Shown: positions 53,048-64,000 of the stretch, in pieces
Numbering within the stretch: position 1 is the stretch's first letter
Layout of the letters: each line of letters starts with the position of its first letter
Source of the DNA: Staphylococcus schleiferi
Lineage (GTDB): Bacteria; Bacillota; Bacilli; Staphylococcales; Staphylococcaceae
NCBI RefSeq assembly: GCF_900458895.1
Contig: NZ_LR962863.1
Location: forward strand, 930,001 to 994,000
Length of the DNA stretch: 64,000 nt
Direction of reading: 5' to 3'
Translations under genes and position numbers: made by a program
Notes under the pieces: generated by a model
The model's database searches: none
What the model saw: only the letters and a program-made list of their open reading frames with translations
What the model was told of the DNA's origin: nothing

Positions 53048-53998
53048 ATGATTGTTGTCAGTTTAATGCGATTAGATGATCAAGAATCGCGTCTAAAAGA
53101 AGCTTATCCAGATGTGTCATTTCATTTTTATAAGCACCCATCAGAATTACCTCATGATATTCAAAAAGAAATGGATGTATTAATTACTTATCACGCAGAA
53201 GTAAATCAAGCATTTATAGAAAACGCACCAAACTTAAAATGGATTGCTTGGTATGCAACGGGTGTCAATACGCTACCTTTTGAAACGTTGAATGAAAGAG
53301 GCATTACGCTTACGAACGCAGGGGGTGTCCATGCACAGCAATTGACGGAATTTTTATTTGCTTATATTTTAGATGACTATAAAGAACTGAAAGAAGCATA
53401 TAGCGAGCAACAAGATAGAATCTACAATCATAAACGTGTAACACCATCTGTCAGTGGACAACGTATTCTTTTTTTAGGTACTGGTAAAATACCTCAGAGA
53501 GCGGCACAAGTTGCTAAAGTTTTAGGTATGGAGACAATAGGACTTAATACGACTGGTCATGAGGCTGACTATTTCGATCAAACTGACTCGTTAGCTCGAC
53601 GCCAAGAGATTTATGCATCAGCTGATATTATAGTCAACTTATTACCAGAGACTGAGGAAACTTATCATTTATTAAAACGTGAAGATTTCCAAGCGATGAA
53701 TCAACATACTTTGTTCATCAATATTGGAAGGGGAACGATTACTGAAGAAGCGGTTTTAGTAGATAGTTTAAAAGAACATGAGATAAGAAAAGCTTATTTG
53801 GATGTTTTTGACAAAGAACCATTAGAAGCTACATCTAAATTATATGATCTTGATAATGTTTATATTACGGCACATATTTCAGGAAATCGTGATGACAATA
53901 AGAAACAAGCAACAGACATATTTTTAAATAATTTAGAAAATTTTCTCAATAACGGTGAAGTTAATGAGAATGTAGTTGATGTGAATAAAGGATATTAA
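53048..53998 (+). CDS. D-2-hydroxyacid dehydrogenase family protein
   Basis: This 316-residue NAD-dependent D-isomer-specific 2-hydroxyacid dehydrogenase shows the Rossmann motif FLGTGKIPQRAAQVAKVLGM (about 140-159), the conserved NLLPETEETYHLL, the arginine in NIGRGTITEE, the glutamate in DVFDKEPLE and the histidine in ITAHISGN. The substrate is unknown (candidates: 2-hydroxyacids or glyoxylate). The start follows GGGTGAGG and it is likely co-transcribed with bcp. Confidence 0.85.
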   Translation: MIVVSLMRLDDQESRLKEAYPDVSFHFYKHPSELPHDIQKEMDVLITYHAEVNQAFIENAPNLKWIAWYATGVNTLPFETLNERGITLTNAGGVHAQQLTEFLFAYILDDYKELKEAYSEQQDRIYNHKRVTPSVSGQRILFLGTGKIPQRAAQVAKVLGMETIGLNTTGHEADYFDQTDSLARRQEIYASADIIVNLLPETEETYHLLKREDFQAMNQHTLFINIGRGTITEEAVLVDSLKEHEIRKAYLDVFDKEPLEATSKLYDLDNVYITAHISGNRDDNKKQATDIFLNNLENFLNNGEVNENVVDVNKGY

Positions 53999-54006
53999 CA
54001 TATCCA

Positions 54007-54060
54007 TTGACATAAGCAGCCTCTAACCTTTATATTGTTATTAAGTAAGAATTATTATTA
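54007..54060 (+). promoter_or_regulatory. perR promoter with Per box
   Basis: TTGACA (54007-54012) and TATATT (54031-54036) are 18 bases apart. A site of 12/15 matches to the Per box TTATAATTATTATAA lies at 54046-54060, just past the start of transcription, as expected for PerR autoregulation. Confidence 0.7.
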
Positions 54061-54082
54061 ACTAGAGAGACGGGTGAAACTA

Positions 54083-54550
54083 ATGGCTGCTGAATTGGAA
54101 TCTCATGAACATCAATTACAAGAGTCAATAGCGTCTTTACGAAAAGCAGGCGTTCGTATTACACCACAACGTCAAGCAATATTGAATTTCCTAATTAAAG
54201 CACATTCACATCCAACTGCTGATGAAATTTATCAAGCATTATCGCCTGATTTTCCAAATATTAGTGTAGCTACAATCTACAATAATCTTAAAGTTTTTAA
54301 GAAAACAGGTATAGTTAAAGAGCTCACTTACGGTGATGCCTCTAGTCGTTTTGATTTCGATACACAAAACCACTATCATGTGATATGTGAAAAATGTGGA
54401 AAAATCGTTGACTTTCATTATCCGCTATTGCATGAAGTTGAACAACTTGCGCAACATGTCACACATTTCGATGTAACACACCATCGAATGGAAATATATG
54501 GAATTTGTCAATCATGTAAAGAAGCTGAAGAAAAGAAAAAAGAATCATAG
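54083..54550 (+). CDS. perR: Peroxide stress regulator PerR
   Basis: This Fur-family metalloregulator senses peroxide by iron-catalysed oxidation of histidine and represses oxidative-stress and iron-storage genes. The winged helix has [26 protein letters not shown] and [12 protein letters not shown]. Structural zinc binds CEKCG and CQSC. The metal-sensing [11 protein letters not shown] region is intact. I chose ATG at 54083 (155 residues), with GGGTG just upstream; an in-frame GTG three codons before overlaps it. The promoter carries a Per box. Likely targets include ftnA and bcp in this window. Confidence 0.95.
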   Translation: MAAELESHEHQLQESIASLRKAGVRITPQRQAILNFLIKAHSHPTADEIYQALSPDFPNISVATIYNNLKVFKKTGIVKELTYGDASSRFDFDTQNHYHVICEKCGKIVDFHYPLLHEVEQLAQHVTHFDVTHHRMEIYGICQSCKEAEEKKKES

Positions 54551-55052
54551 AAACTTTCAAACGCATTTAATGATAAGGTGCATGACTCATCCTTTCATTA
54601 AATGCGTCTTTTTTATTGATGGCTCCCGTGGTGATATTATGACTTTCACGGTACAGACTTTTAGATACAAAACGATCATGATAAGTAGAAGTCAATCCTC
54701 TTTTTAATAAAGTGAGACCTTTTATGTGAAAGTTAGTGCATATTATCCATCCTTAAACCACATTTTTCTTATGCAAAGATATAAAATTCTCTCTTAACGC
54801 GTCAGTTTACAAAATGATAGTAATATTTATTAATAAACATCTCTATTTTCTGTTGACGTATTTCATTCTGCTTGATAAGATATAAAAGTCGTTTCGAGCA
54901 AACAATATTTAAATTAACTTTACTTTGTAAATCAGGTTTTAAAAGTGTAAAATTAACGCTTGAATCTTCTCTGATAACAATATAAGATAATAAATGTTGA
55001 ATGAAAGACAACAACTTATTAACAAAGAATTAAAAAAACTTTTAAATAATTG
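54551..55052. other. Intergenic region perR / rRNA operon
   Basis: After the perR terminator this AT-rich stretch of about 440 bases holds no gene I can support. A 70-codon minus-strand frame (54802-55014) has no ribosome binding site and no recognised similarity. The rRNA promoter begins at 55053. Confidence 0.5.
54561..54615 (+). terminator. perR terminator
   Basis: ACGCATTTAATGA...AAGG pairs with CCTTTCATTAAATGCGT, followed by TTTTTT. Confidence 0.85.
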
Positions 55053-55081
55053 TTGACACAACAAAAGATTTAAAGTATAAT
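55053..55081 (+). promoter_or_regulatory. rRNA operon promoter
   Basis: A perfect TTGACA (55053-55058) and TATAAT (55076-55081) are spaced by 17 bases, about 140 bases before 16S. Confidence 0.9.
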
Positions 55082-55219
55082 TGATTCTTGTAACGGTAAA
55101 AATGAACATTGAAAACTGAATGACAATATGTCAACGTTAATTCCGACAATTTGAGTACTTTAACGTACTTTGAAGAGTGATTGACTTAATCAATCAACGA
55201 GCTATATCAAGCTTACTTC

Positions 55220-56778
<1,559 letters not shown>

Positions 56779-56877
56779 ATAATATACGGAAATATCACCA
56801 ACAGGTGATAGACGGAATTAACATGACATATTGTATTCAGTTTTGAATGCTCATTGATTGAGGATTCAAATTCAAAT

Positions 56878-56954
<77 letters not shown>

Positions 56955-56990
56955 TTTGAAAACCGAATGGTGCATTAATTTTAAATATTT

Positions 56991-57066
56991 GGGGGCTTAG
57001 CTCAGCTGGGAGAGCGCCTGCTTTGCACGCAGGAGGTCAGCGGTTCGATCCCGCTAGTCTCCACCA
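56991..57066 (+). tRNA. tRNA-Ala (TGC), spacer copy
   Basis: It lies in the 16S-23S spacer. The anticodon is TGC and CCA is encoded. It is identical to the copy at 61048. Confidence 0.96.
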
Positions 57067-57225
57067 TTAATTTGATTGTACATTGAAAACTAGATAAGTA
57101 AGTATAGATTTTACCAAGCAAAACCGAGTGACAAGCGAAAGCTTGAAACAAAATTATCGCTAGTCGTCGACAGACGACTCACATAATTAATAACTGGTGT
57201 ATTGAGCGAAAGCTCAATCATAAAA

Positions 57226-60149
<2,924 letters not shown>

Positions 60150-60220
60150 ATTTGTTCATAAGGTTTTACTTGTGAATGTATACTTACTATCTAGTTTTGA
60201 ATGTATAACATTCAATTTAA

Positions 60221-60334
60221 TCTGGTGCCAATGGCAAAGAGGTCACACCTGTTCCCATGCCGAACACAGAAGTTAAGCTCTTTAGCGCCGATGGTAGTCG
60301 GACTGACGTTCCGCGAGAGTAGGACGGTGCCAGT
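60221..60334 (+). rRNA. rrf: 5S ribosomal RNA
   Basis: This is a 5S rRNA of about 114 bases from TCTGGTGCCAATGGC to GGTGCCAG, with the conserved CCGAACACAGAAGTTAAG loop. Confidence 0.95.
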
Positions 60335-60349
60335 TTATTTTACATAATA

Positions 60350-60425
60350 GGAGAATTAGCTCAGCTGGGAGAGCATCTGCCTTACAAGCAGAGGGTCGGC
60401 GGTTCGAACCCGTCATTCTCCACCA
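60350..60425 (+). tRNA. tRNA-Val (TAC)
   Basis: This is the first gene of the 24-tRNA array after 5S. The acceptor is GGAGAAT/ATTCTCC, the anticodon TAC, and CCA is encoded. Confidence 0.96.
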
Positions 60426-60442
60426 TTTAATTGAATAGAGTA

Positions 60443-60518
<76 letters not shown>

Positions 60519-60522
60519 TTTA

Positions 60523-60598
60523 GAGCCATTAGCTCAGTTGGTAGAGCATCTGACTTTTAATCAGAGGGTCAGAGGTTCGAATCCTCTATGGCTCACCA
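60523..60598 (+). tRNA. tRNA-Lys (TTT)
   Basis: The acceptor is GAGCCAT/ATGGCTC, the anticodon TTT, and CCA is encoded. Confidence 0.96.
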
Positions 60599-60601
60599 TT
60601 A

Positions 60602-60683
60602 GCGGGTGTGGCGGAATTGGCAGACGCACTAGACTTAGGATCTAGCGCCTTACGGCGTGGGGGTTCGACTCCCTTCACCCGCA
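60602..60683 (+). tRNA. tRNA-Leu (TAG)
   Basis: The acceptor is GCGGGTG/CACCCGC with a long variable arm. The anticodon is TAG; CCA is not encoded. Confidence 0.95.
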
Positions 60684-60686
60684 TAT

Positions 60687-60761
60687 GCAGAAGTAGTTCA
60701 GCGGTAGAATACAACCTTGCCAAGGTTGGGGTCGCGGGTTCGAATCCCGTCTTCTGCTCCA
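60687..60761 (+). tRNA. tRNA-Gly (GCC)
   Basis: The acceptor is GCAGAAG/CTTCTGC, the anticodon GCC, and CCA is encoded. The D-loop has the GG pair and the T-loop is canonical (TTCGAAT), so this is a normal translating tRNA-Gly. Confidence 0.96.
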
Positions 60762-60768
60762 TTGTTTT

Positions 60769-60857
60769 GCCGGGGTGGCGGAACTGGCAGACGCACAGGA
60801 CTTAAAATCCTGCGGTGAGAGATCACCGTACCGGTTCGATTCCGGTCCTCGGCACCA
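60769..60857 (+). tRNA. tRNA-Leu (TAA)
   Basis: It has a long variable arm, anticodon TAA and an encoded CCA. Confidence 0.95.
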
Positions 60858-60869
60858 TTATTGCAACAT

Positions 60870-60943
60870 GCGCCCGTAGCTCAACTGGATAGAGCGTTTG
60901 ACTACGGATCAAAAGGTTATGGGTTCGACTCCTATCGGGCGCG
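60870..60943 (+). tRNA. tRNA-Arg (ACG)
   Basis: The acceptor is GCGCCCG/CGGGCGC and the anticodon ACG (read as inosine after TadA). CCA is not encoded. Confidence 0.95.
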
Positions 60944-60955
60944 CTACATACCTTC

Positions 60956-61029
60956 CGGGAAGTAGCTCAGCTTGGTAGAGCACTTGGTTTGGGACCAAGG
61001 GGTCGCAGGTTCAAATCCTGTCTTCCCGA
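60956..61029 (+). tRNA. tRNA-Pro (TGG)
   Basis: The acceptor is CGGGAAG/CTTCCCG and the anticodon TGG. CCA is not encoded. Confidence 0.95.
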
Positions 61030-61047
61030 TTTAACATCATTAATTAT

Positions 61048-61123
61048 GGGGGCTTAGCTCAGCTGGGAGAGCGCCTGCTTTGCACGCAGGAGGTCAGCGG
61101 TTCGATCCCGCTAGTCTCCACCA
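61048..61123 (+). tRNA. tRNA-Ala (TGC), array copy
   Basis: It is identical in sequence to the spacer copy at 56991. The anticodon is TGC and CCA is encoded. Confidence 0.96.
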
Positions 61124-61154
61124 TATTTAATTCAATATTGTAACAACTATATAC

Positions 61155-61228
61155 GGCGGCGTAGCTCAGCTGGCTAGAGCGTACGGTTCATACCCGTGAG
61201 GTCGGGGGTTCGATCCCCTCCGCCGCCA
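61155..61228 (+). tRNA. tRNA-Met (CAT), elongator
   Basis: The acceptor GGCGGCG/CGCCGCC has a paired first base, so it is not the initiator. The anticodon is CAT; CCA is not encoded. Confidence 0.9.
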
Positions 61229-61251
61229 CTAATTTTAGTTGAATATTATTA

Positions 61252-61325
61252 GGACCTTTAGCTCAGTTGGTTAGAGCTAACGGCTCATAACCGTTCGGTC
61301 GCAGGTTCGAGTCCTGCAAGGTCCA
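61252..61325 (+). tRNA. tRNA-Ile2 (CAT, lysidine-modified)
   Basis: The anticodon is CAT, but the body (GGACCTT...AAGGTCC, CTCATAA loop) matches the Bacillus tRNA-Ile read as AUA after TilS modification. CCA is not encoded. Confidence 0.85.
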
Positions 61326-61333
61326 TATAATTA

Positions 61334-61426
61334 GGAGGAATACCCAAGTCTGGTTGAAGGGATCGGTCTTGAAAACCGACAGGGGCTTAACGGCTCGCGG
61401 GGGTTCGAATCCCTCTTCCTCCGCCA
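61334..61426 (+). tRNA. tRNA-Ser (TGA)
   Basis: The acceptor is GGAGGAA/TTCCTCC with a long variable arm, anticodon TGA and an encoded CCA. Confidence 0.95.
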
Positions 61427-61442
61427 TTATAAATATTATTAC

Positions 61443-61516
<74 letters not shown>

Positions 61517-61527
61517 TTATTTTTAAA

Positions 61528-61604
61528 GGTCCCGTAGTGGAGCGGTTTAACACGCCTGCCTGTCACGCAGGAGATCGCGGGTTCGATTCCCGTCGGGACC
61601 GCCA
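61528..61604 (+). tRNA. tRNA-Asp (GTC)
   Basis: The acceptor is GGTCCCG/CGGGACC, the anticodon GTC, and CCA is encoded. Confidence 0.95.
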
Positions 61605-61614
61605 TTATTATTAT

Positions 61615-61687
61615 GGTTCAGTAGCTCAGTCGGTAGAGCAAAGGACTGAAAATCCTTGTGTCGGCGGTTCGATTCCGTCCTGAACCA
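61615..61687 (+). tRNA. tRNA-Phe (GAA)
   Basis: The acceptor is GGTTCAG/CTGAACC and the anticodon GAA. CCA is not encoded. Confidence 0.95.
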
Positions 61688-61693
61688 CTTTTT

Positions 61694-61766
<73 letters not shown>

Positions 61767-61775
61767 TTATGTCTT

Positions 61776-61859
61776 GGAGGGGTAGCGAAGTGGCTAAACG
61801 CGGCGGACTGTAAATCCGCTCCTTCGGGTTCGGCAGTTCGAATCTGCCCCCCTCCACCA
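61776..61859 (+). tRNA. tRNA-Tyr (GTA)
   Basis: It has a long variable arm, anticodon GTA and an encoded CCA. Confidence 0.95.
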
Positions 61860-61866
61860 TATCAAT

Positions 61867-61940
61867 AGGGGCATAGTTCAACGGTAGAATAGAGGTCTCC
61901 AAAACCTTTGATGTGGGTTCGATTCCTACTGCCCCTGCCA
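61867..61940 (+). tRNA. tRNA-Trp (CCA)
   Basis: The acceptor is AGGGGCA/TGCCCCT, the anticodon CCA, and the 3' CCA is encoded. Confidence 0.95.
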
Positions 61941-61941
61941 T

Positions 61942-62015
61942 GGCGGTTGTGGCGAAGTGGTTAACGCATCGGATTGTGGTTCCGACACTCGTGGGTTCGA
62001 TTCCCATCAACCGCC
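61942..62015 (+). tRNA. tRNA-His (GTG)
   Basis: It has the extra 5' G that pairs with C73, and anticodon GTG. CCA is not encoded. Confidence 0.94.
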
Positions 62016-62031
62016 CTTTATTTAAAATTAA

Positions 62032-62103
62032 TGGGCTATAGCCAAGCGGTAAGGCAACGGACTTTGACTCCGTCACGCGCTGGTTCGAATCCAGCTAGCC
62101 CAG
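62032..62103 (+). tRNA. tRNA-Gln (TTG)
   Basis: The acceptor is TGGGCTA/TAGCCCA and the anticodon TTG. CCA is not encoded. It is charged with Glu and then amidated by GatCAB, encoded in this window. Confidence 0.95.
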
Positions 62104-62111
62104 TTACTTTT

Positions 62112-62186
62112 GGCGGCATAGCCAAGTGGTAAGGCCGAGGTCTGCAAAACCTCTATTCACCGGTTCAAATCCGGTTGCCGCCTCCA
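62112..62186 (+). tRNA. tRNA-Cys (GCA)
   Basis: The acceptor is GGCGGCA/TGCCGCC, the anticodon GCA, and CCA is encoded. Confidence 0.95.
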
Positions 62187-62200
62187 TTGATATGACATAT

Positions 62201-62275
62201 GCGGGAGTAGTTCAATTTTTAGAACACTTTCCTTCCCGGAAAGAGGTATAGGTGTAAGTCCTATCTTCCGCTCCA
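62201..62275 (+). tRNA. tRNA-Gly (TCC), non-canonical, cell-wall type, copy 1
   Basis: The acceptor is GCGGGAG/CTTCCGC, the anticodon TCC, and CCA is encoded. The D-loop (AATTTTTA) has no GG pair, and the T-loop reads TGTAAGT, so the usual T55 and C56 are missing. Such tRNA-Gly species in staphylococci feed the Fem enzymes for the pentaglycine bridge and bind EF-Tu poorly. Confidence 0.9.
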
Positions 62276-62302
62276 TTATTTAAAATAACAATTGCATATC
62301 AT

Positions 62303-62376
62303 GCGGGAGTAGTTCAATTCTAGAACACTTTCCTTCCCGGAAAGAGGTATAGGTGCAAGTCCTATCTTCCGCTCCA
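62303..62376 (+). tRNA. tRNA-Gly (TCC), non-canonical, cell-wall type, copy 2
   Basis: It is almost the same as copy 1: D-loop AATTCTA without GG, T-loop TGCAAGT with G in place of T55. The anticodon is TCC and CCA is encoded. Confidence 0.9.
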
Positions 62377-62412
62377 TTTTCCAATAGTTGTATTGGATTT
62401 TTTTTAGATTAT

Positions 62413-62496
62413 GCCGGTGTGGCGGAATTGGCAGACGCGCGGGACTCAAAATCCCGTGTCTTCACAGACGTGTCGGTTCGACCCCGACCACCGGTA
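62413..62496 (+). tRNA. tRNA-Leu (CAA)
   Basis: The acceptor GCCGGTG/CACCGGT has a wobble first pair and a long variable arm. The anticodon is CAA; CCA is not encoded. It is the last gene of the array. Confidence 0.94.
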
Positions 62497-62502
62497 TAGA
62501 TT

Positions 62503-62537
62503 AAAGCCCTTAAGCGTTGTGTTTAGGGGCTTTTTAT
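62503..62537 (+). terminator. Terminator of the rRNA-tRNA operon
   Basis: AAAGCCCTTAA pairs with TTTAGGGGCTTT, followed by a T-run, just after the last tRNA. Confidence 0.85.
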
Positions 62538-62573
62538 AGGGGTTCTTTGTCAACGTCGGTTGGCGAGACGATG

Positions 62574-62615
62574 ACGCATTAAGCAACGTTATTTTGTTGT
62601 TTAATGCGTTTTTTA
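62574..62615 (+). terminator. Second terminator
   Basis: ACGCATTAA...CAAC pairs with GTTG...TTAATGCGT, followed by TTTTTT. It backs up the first terminator. Confidence 0.75.
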
Positions 62616-62710
62616 TATTCACTTACAAATACCTTGGAAATGAGGCTGTACACTTTATATGGTGGTTATGTGTCTATAATAATTAAGTCGCAAACTTCCG
62701 ATTGCTTCTT

Positions 62711-62825
62711 CGAGTCTCGCTTTCCCAGGCGCCTTACCTCAACTAATTTTGGCTTTTATTGTAGCTCATAAGAAGCCAAAATGGATTTTCGGTTTCGGCT
62801 CTATGCCTCGGGAGTCTCGACTCGG
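62711..62825. repeat. Large imperfect palindromic repeat
   Basis: A core stem ATTTTGGCTT (62746-62755)/AAGCCAAAAT (62773-62782) is flanked by further complementary blocks (CGAGTCTCG and GCGCC on the left, GGC...GCCTCGGGAGTCTCGACTCG on the right). It lies outside any gene, next to the ISL3 relic. Confidence 0.55.
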
Positions 62826-62837
62826 TACGCAATCTAT

Positions 62838-63343
62838 TTAAGCAATTTCACTATTGAAAAGTGGCATTGCTTTTTTCTTTGGTCTTTTATACAGTCTAAA
62901 AATAATAAAAATGCGATTTTTGAAGTTATAAAAGTTGCGATAGCCATATGAAACTCTTTTAATCAGTTTAACTTTTTGATTAATTCCTTCAATCGCTCCA
63001 TTATTGAATTGAGGGGTTCCAATCGTATAAGCAATGATATCCTCATACTTTCTGTAGAAGCGTAACACTTTCCATCCATACATTTAAAACATTGTTTTAA
63101 CAGATTTAAATACACTGCTATCTCTTGGAATCTTAAAAAAGTAATTCGCGATAAACGTTTTCCGTGTTTGTGTATTCGGTTTGGATTCGTATGATAACAG
63201 TGAGGACAAGTCATAGGCTTGTATGAAAGGGTACCAAAGATGACGTTAGATTTCTTACCTCTAATAACTACATCTTCTTCAACTTTAGTGATTTTAATAT
63301 TATTATCTTTAATTTTTAGTAACTTTAATCAATCATTACACAT
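62838..63343 (-). pseudogene. ISL3-family transposase relic
   Basis: Remains of an ISL3-family insertion sequence transposase. The N-terminal part (LKIKDNNIKITKVEED, VIFGTLSYKPMTCPHCYHT) carries the start of the zinc-finger domain, with an in-frame TGA at the fifth codon. The C-terminal part (NNGAIEGINQKVKLIKRVSY and GYRNFYNFKNRIFIIFRLY) is the family ending, in another frame. The two are joined near 63085 after loss of about 900 bases of catalytic core, so the element cannot transpose. A possible right inverted repeat (GGTTCTTCATTTTTTATGG on the minus strand) lies at 63448-63466; I see no matching left end. Confidence 0.8.
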
Positions 63344-63636
63344 AGGCGCAATATGTCTCCTTTATTTTTGGTTTAGTCACTTAAAATTATAGAGGCATTT
63401 GCGCTATTTTTGTACAAAAAAGCAGGATGACTTATGCCATCCCACCATAAAAAATGAAGAACCGAAATTTCTATAACCATAAGAAACCCATTGTATAAGC
63501 CTAAATAGTCTGATTTAATAAGATTTTAGTGTAATCAATTAAAAATGAGCTGTGAATTCAAAAGTAAAGTATTGTAAAATAGAGTTAAAATCAGAAAATT
63601 TTGACTGGATAAAATAGTCTTTAGGAGAGAAACTAT
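63344..63636. other. Intergenic region between the IS relic and the ligase-like gene
   Basis: This AT-rich stretch contains the possible right end of the ISL3 element (63448-63466) and the presumed promoter of the ligase-like gene. I see no other gene. Confidence 0.45.
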
Positions 63637-64000
63637 ATGAATATTATCGTATTAGCTGGTGGTTTAAGTGATGAAAGAGATGTTTCTTTATCTTCAGGAG
63701 CTCAAATCGCAAATGCATTAATCAAAAATGGTCATAAAGTATTGATGTTAGATTTATATTTAGGATTAAAAGAAGTTAAGAACTTTGAAGAAGCATATAA
63801 TAAATATGGGGAATCTGTTTATGATTATGAGGTGCCTGAAGTTGCTCCAGATTTAGAAGAATTAATTGATAAAAACAATGGTCGGAAAAATGAAATTGGA
63901 GATAATATCATTGATATCTGTCAGACTGCTGATATTGTATTTTTGGGCCTTCATGGCGGTATTGGTGAGAATGGTAAATTGCAAGCCATATTTGATTTAT
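63637..64000 (+). CDS. D-alanine--D-alanine ligase-like protein, partial (window end)
   Basis: The open frame runs through the right edge of the window; 121 residues are seen. The N-terminus MNIIVLAGGLSDERDVSLSS is that of ATP-grasp D-Ala-D-Ala ligases (the glutamate in DERDVSLSSG is a substrate contact), and VFLGLHGGIGENGKLQAIFD matches the conserved LHGxxGEDGxxQ motif in a divergent form. AGGAGA precedes the ATG. It lies apart from any cell-wall operon, next to an IS relic and the tRNA array, so it is probably an extra ligase and not the main Ddl. The product may be D-Ala-D-Ala or a variant dipeptide; the missing C-terminal half would decide. Confidence 0.8.
   Translation, partial: MNIIVLAGGLSDERDVSLSSGAQIANALIKNGHKVLMLDLYLGLKEVKNFEEAYNKYGESVYDYEVPEVAPDLEELIDKNNGRKNEIGDNIIDICQTADIVFLGLHGGIGENGKLQAIFDL

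Noticed and set aside
54802..55014. 70-codon minus-strand frame upstream of the rRNA promoter
   Set aside because: There is no ribosome binding site, and its composition looks like translated AT-rich intergenic DNA.

Overview
The window is low-GC Firmicute DNA from a Staphylococcus. The 16S gene, the staphylococcal marker genes (vraUTSR, murT-gatD, a Sav1866-type exporter, camS) and two tRNA-Gly genes of the peptidoglycan-bridge type all say so. Gene order broadly follows the chromosomal stretch of S. aureus between pcrA and the rRNA/tRNA cluster downstream of perR. The species is not certain. The 16S sequence and the sialidase cassette suggest an animal-associated species of the S. intermedius, S. 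schleiferi or S. hyicus kind.

Layout. 1-5600: pcrA, ligA and camS, facing putP (5.7-7.2 kb). 7.5-10.8 kb: gatCAB, the tRNA amidotransferase. 10.9-17.8 kb: small membrane proteins, dgkB, the RlmCD-type rRNA methyltransferase, DNA polymerase IV, a DnaQ-like exonuclease and ferritin. 17.9-20 kb: murT-gatD, which amidates lipid II. 20.1-24.4 kb: an accessory three-gene cassette, here read as a 2,7-anhydro-sialic acid pathway: a NanOx/YjhC-like oxidoreductase, a GPH-type symporter and a secreted GH33 sialidase. 24.5-29.2 kb: an ArAE membrane protein, map, and the cell-wall stress operon vraUTSR. 29.2-36.5 kb: carbonic anhydrase, a YihY protein, a YtxH-like protein, ptpA, ampS, an acyl-CoA thioesterase, yfkAB and a DJ-1/PfpI protein. 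36.7-45.9 kb: pyruvate oxidase, sgtB, recX, yfhH, a TagGH-like ABC pair with a degenerate ATPase, yfhP, mutY and ntdP. 46.3-54.6 kb: a Sav1866-type exporter, a GltB-like FMN protein, a second ArAE protein, hemL2, bcp, a D-2-hydroxyacid dehydrogenase and perR. 55.0-62.5 kb: one rRNA operon (16S, tRNA-Ile, tRNA-Ala, 23S, 5S) continuing into 24 tRNA genes. 62.5-64 kb: terminators, a palindromic repeat, an ISL3-family transposase relic, and the start of a D-Ala-D-Ala ligase-like gene cut by the window end.

The main themes are cell-wall synthesis and its stress control (vraUTSR, murT-gatD, sgtB, the non-canonical tRNA-Gly pair, the TagGH-like pair, the ligase-like gene), DNA repair (pcrA, ligA, dinB, recX, mutY) and oxidative stress (perR, bcp, ferritin).

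Seven genes are interrupted. camS, yihY, sgtB and the TagH-like ATPase have indels in or beside short homopolymers, which may be sequencing errors. The NanOx-like and sialidase genes each carry one in-frame stop codon, which looks more like real decay. The ISL3 transposase is a true relic. The most notable signals are the sialic acid cassette, the paired tRNA-Gly genes without canonical D- and T-loop bases, the pseudo-ATPase TagH-like protein, and one base change in an otherwise universal stretch of 16S rRNA.
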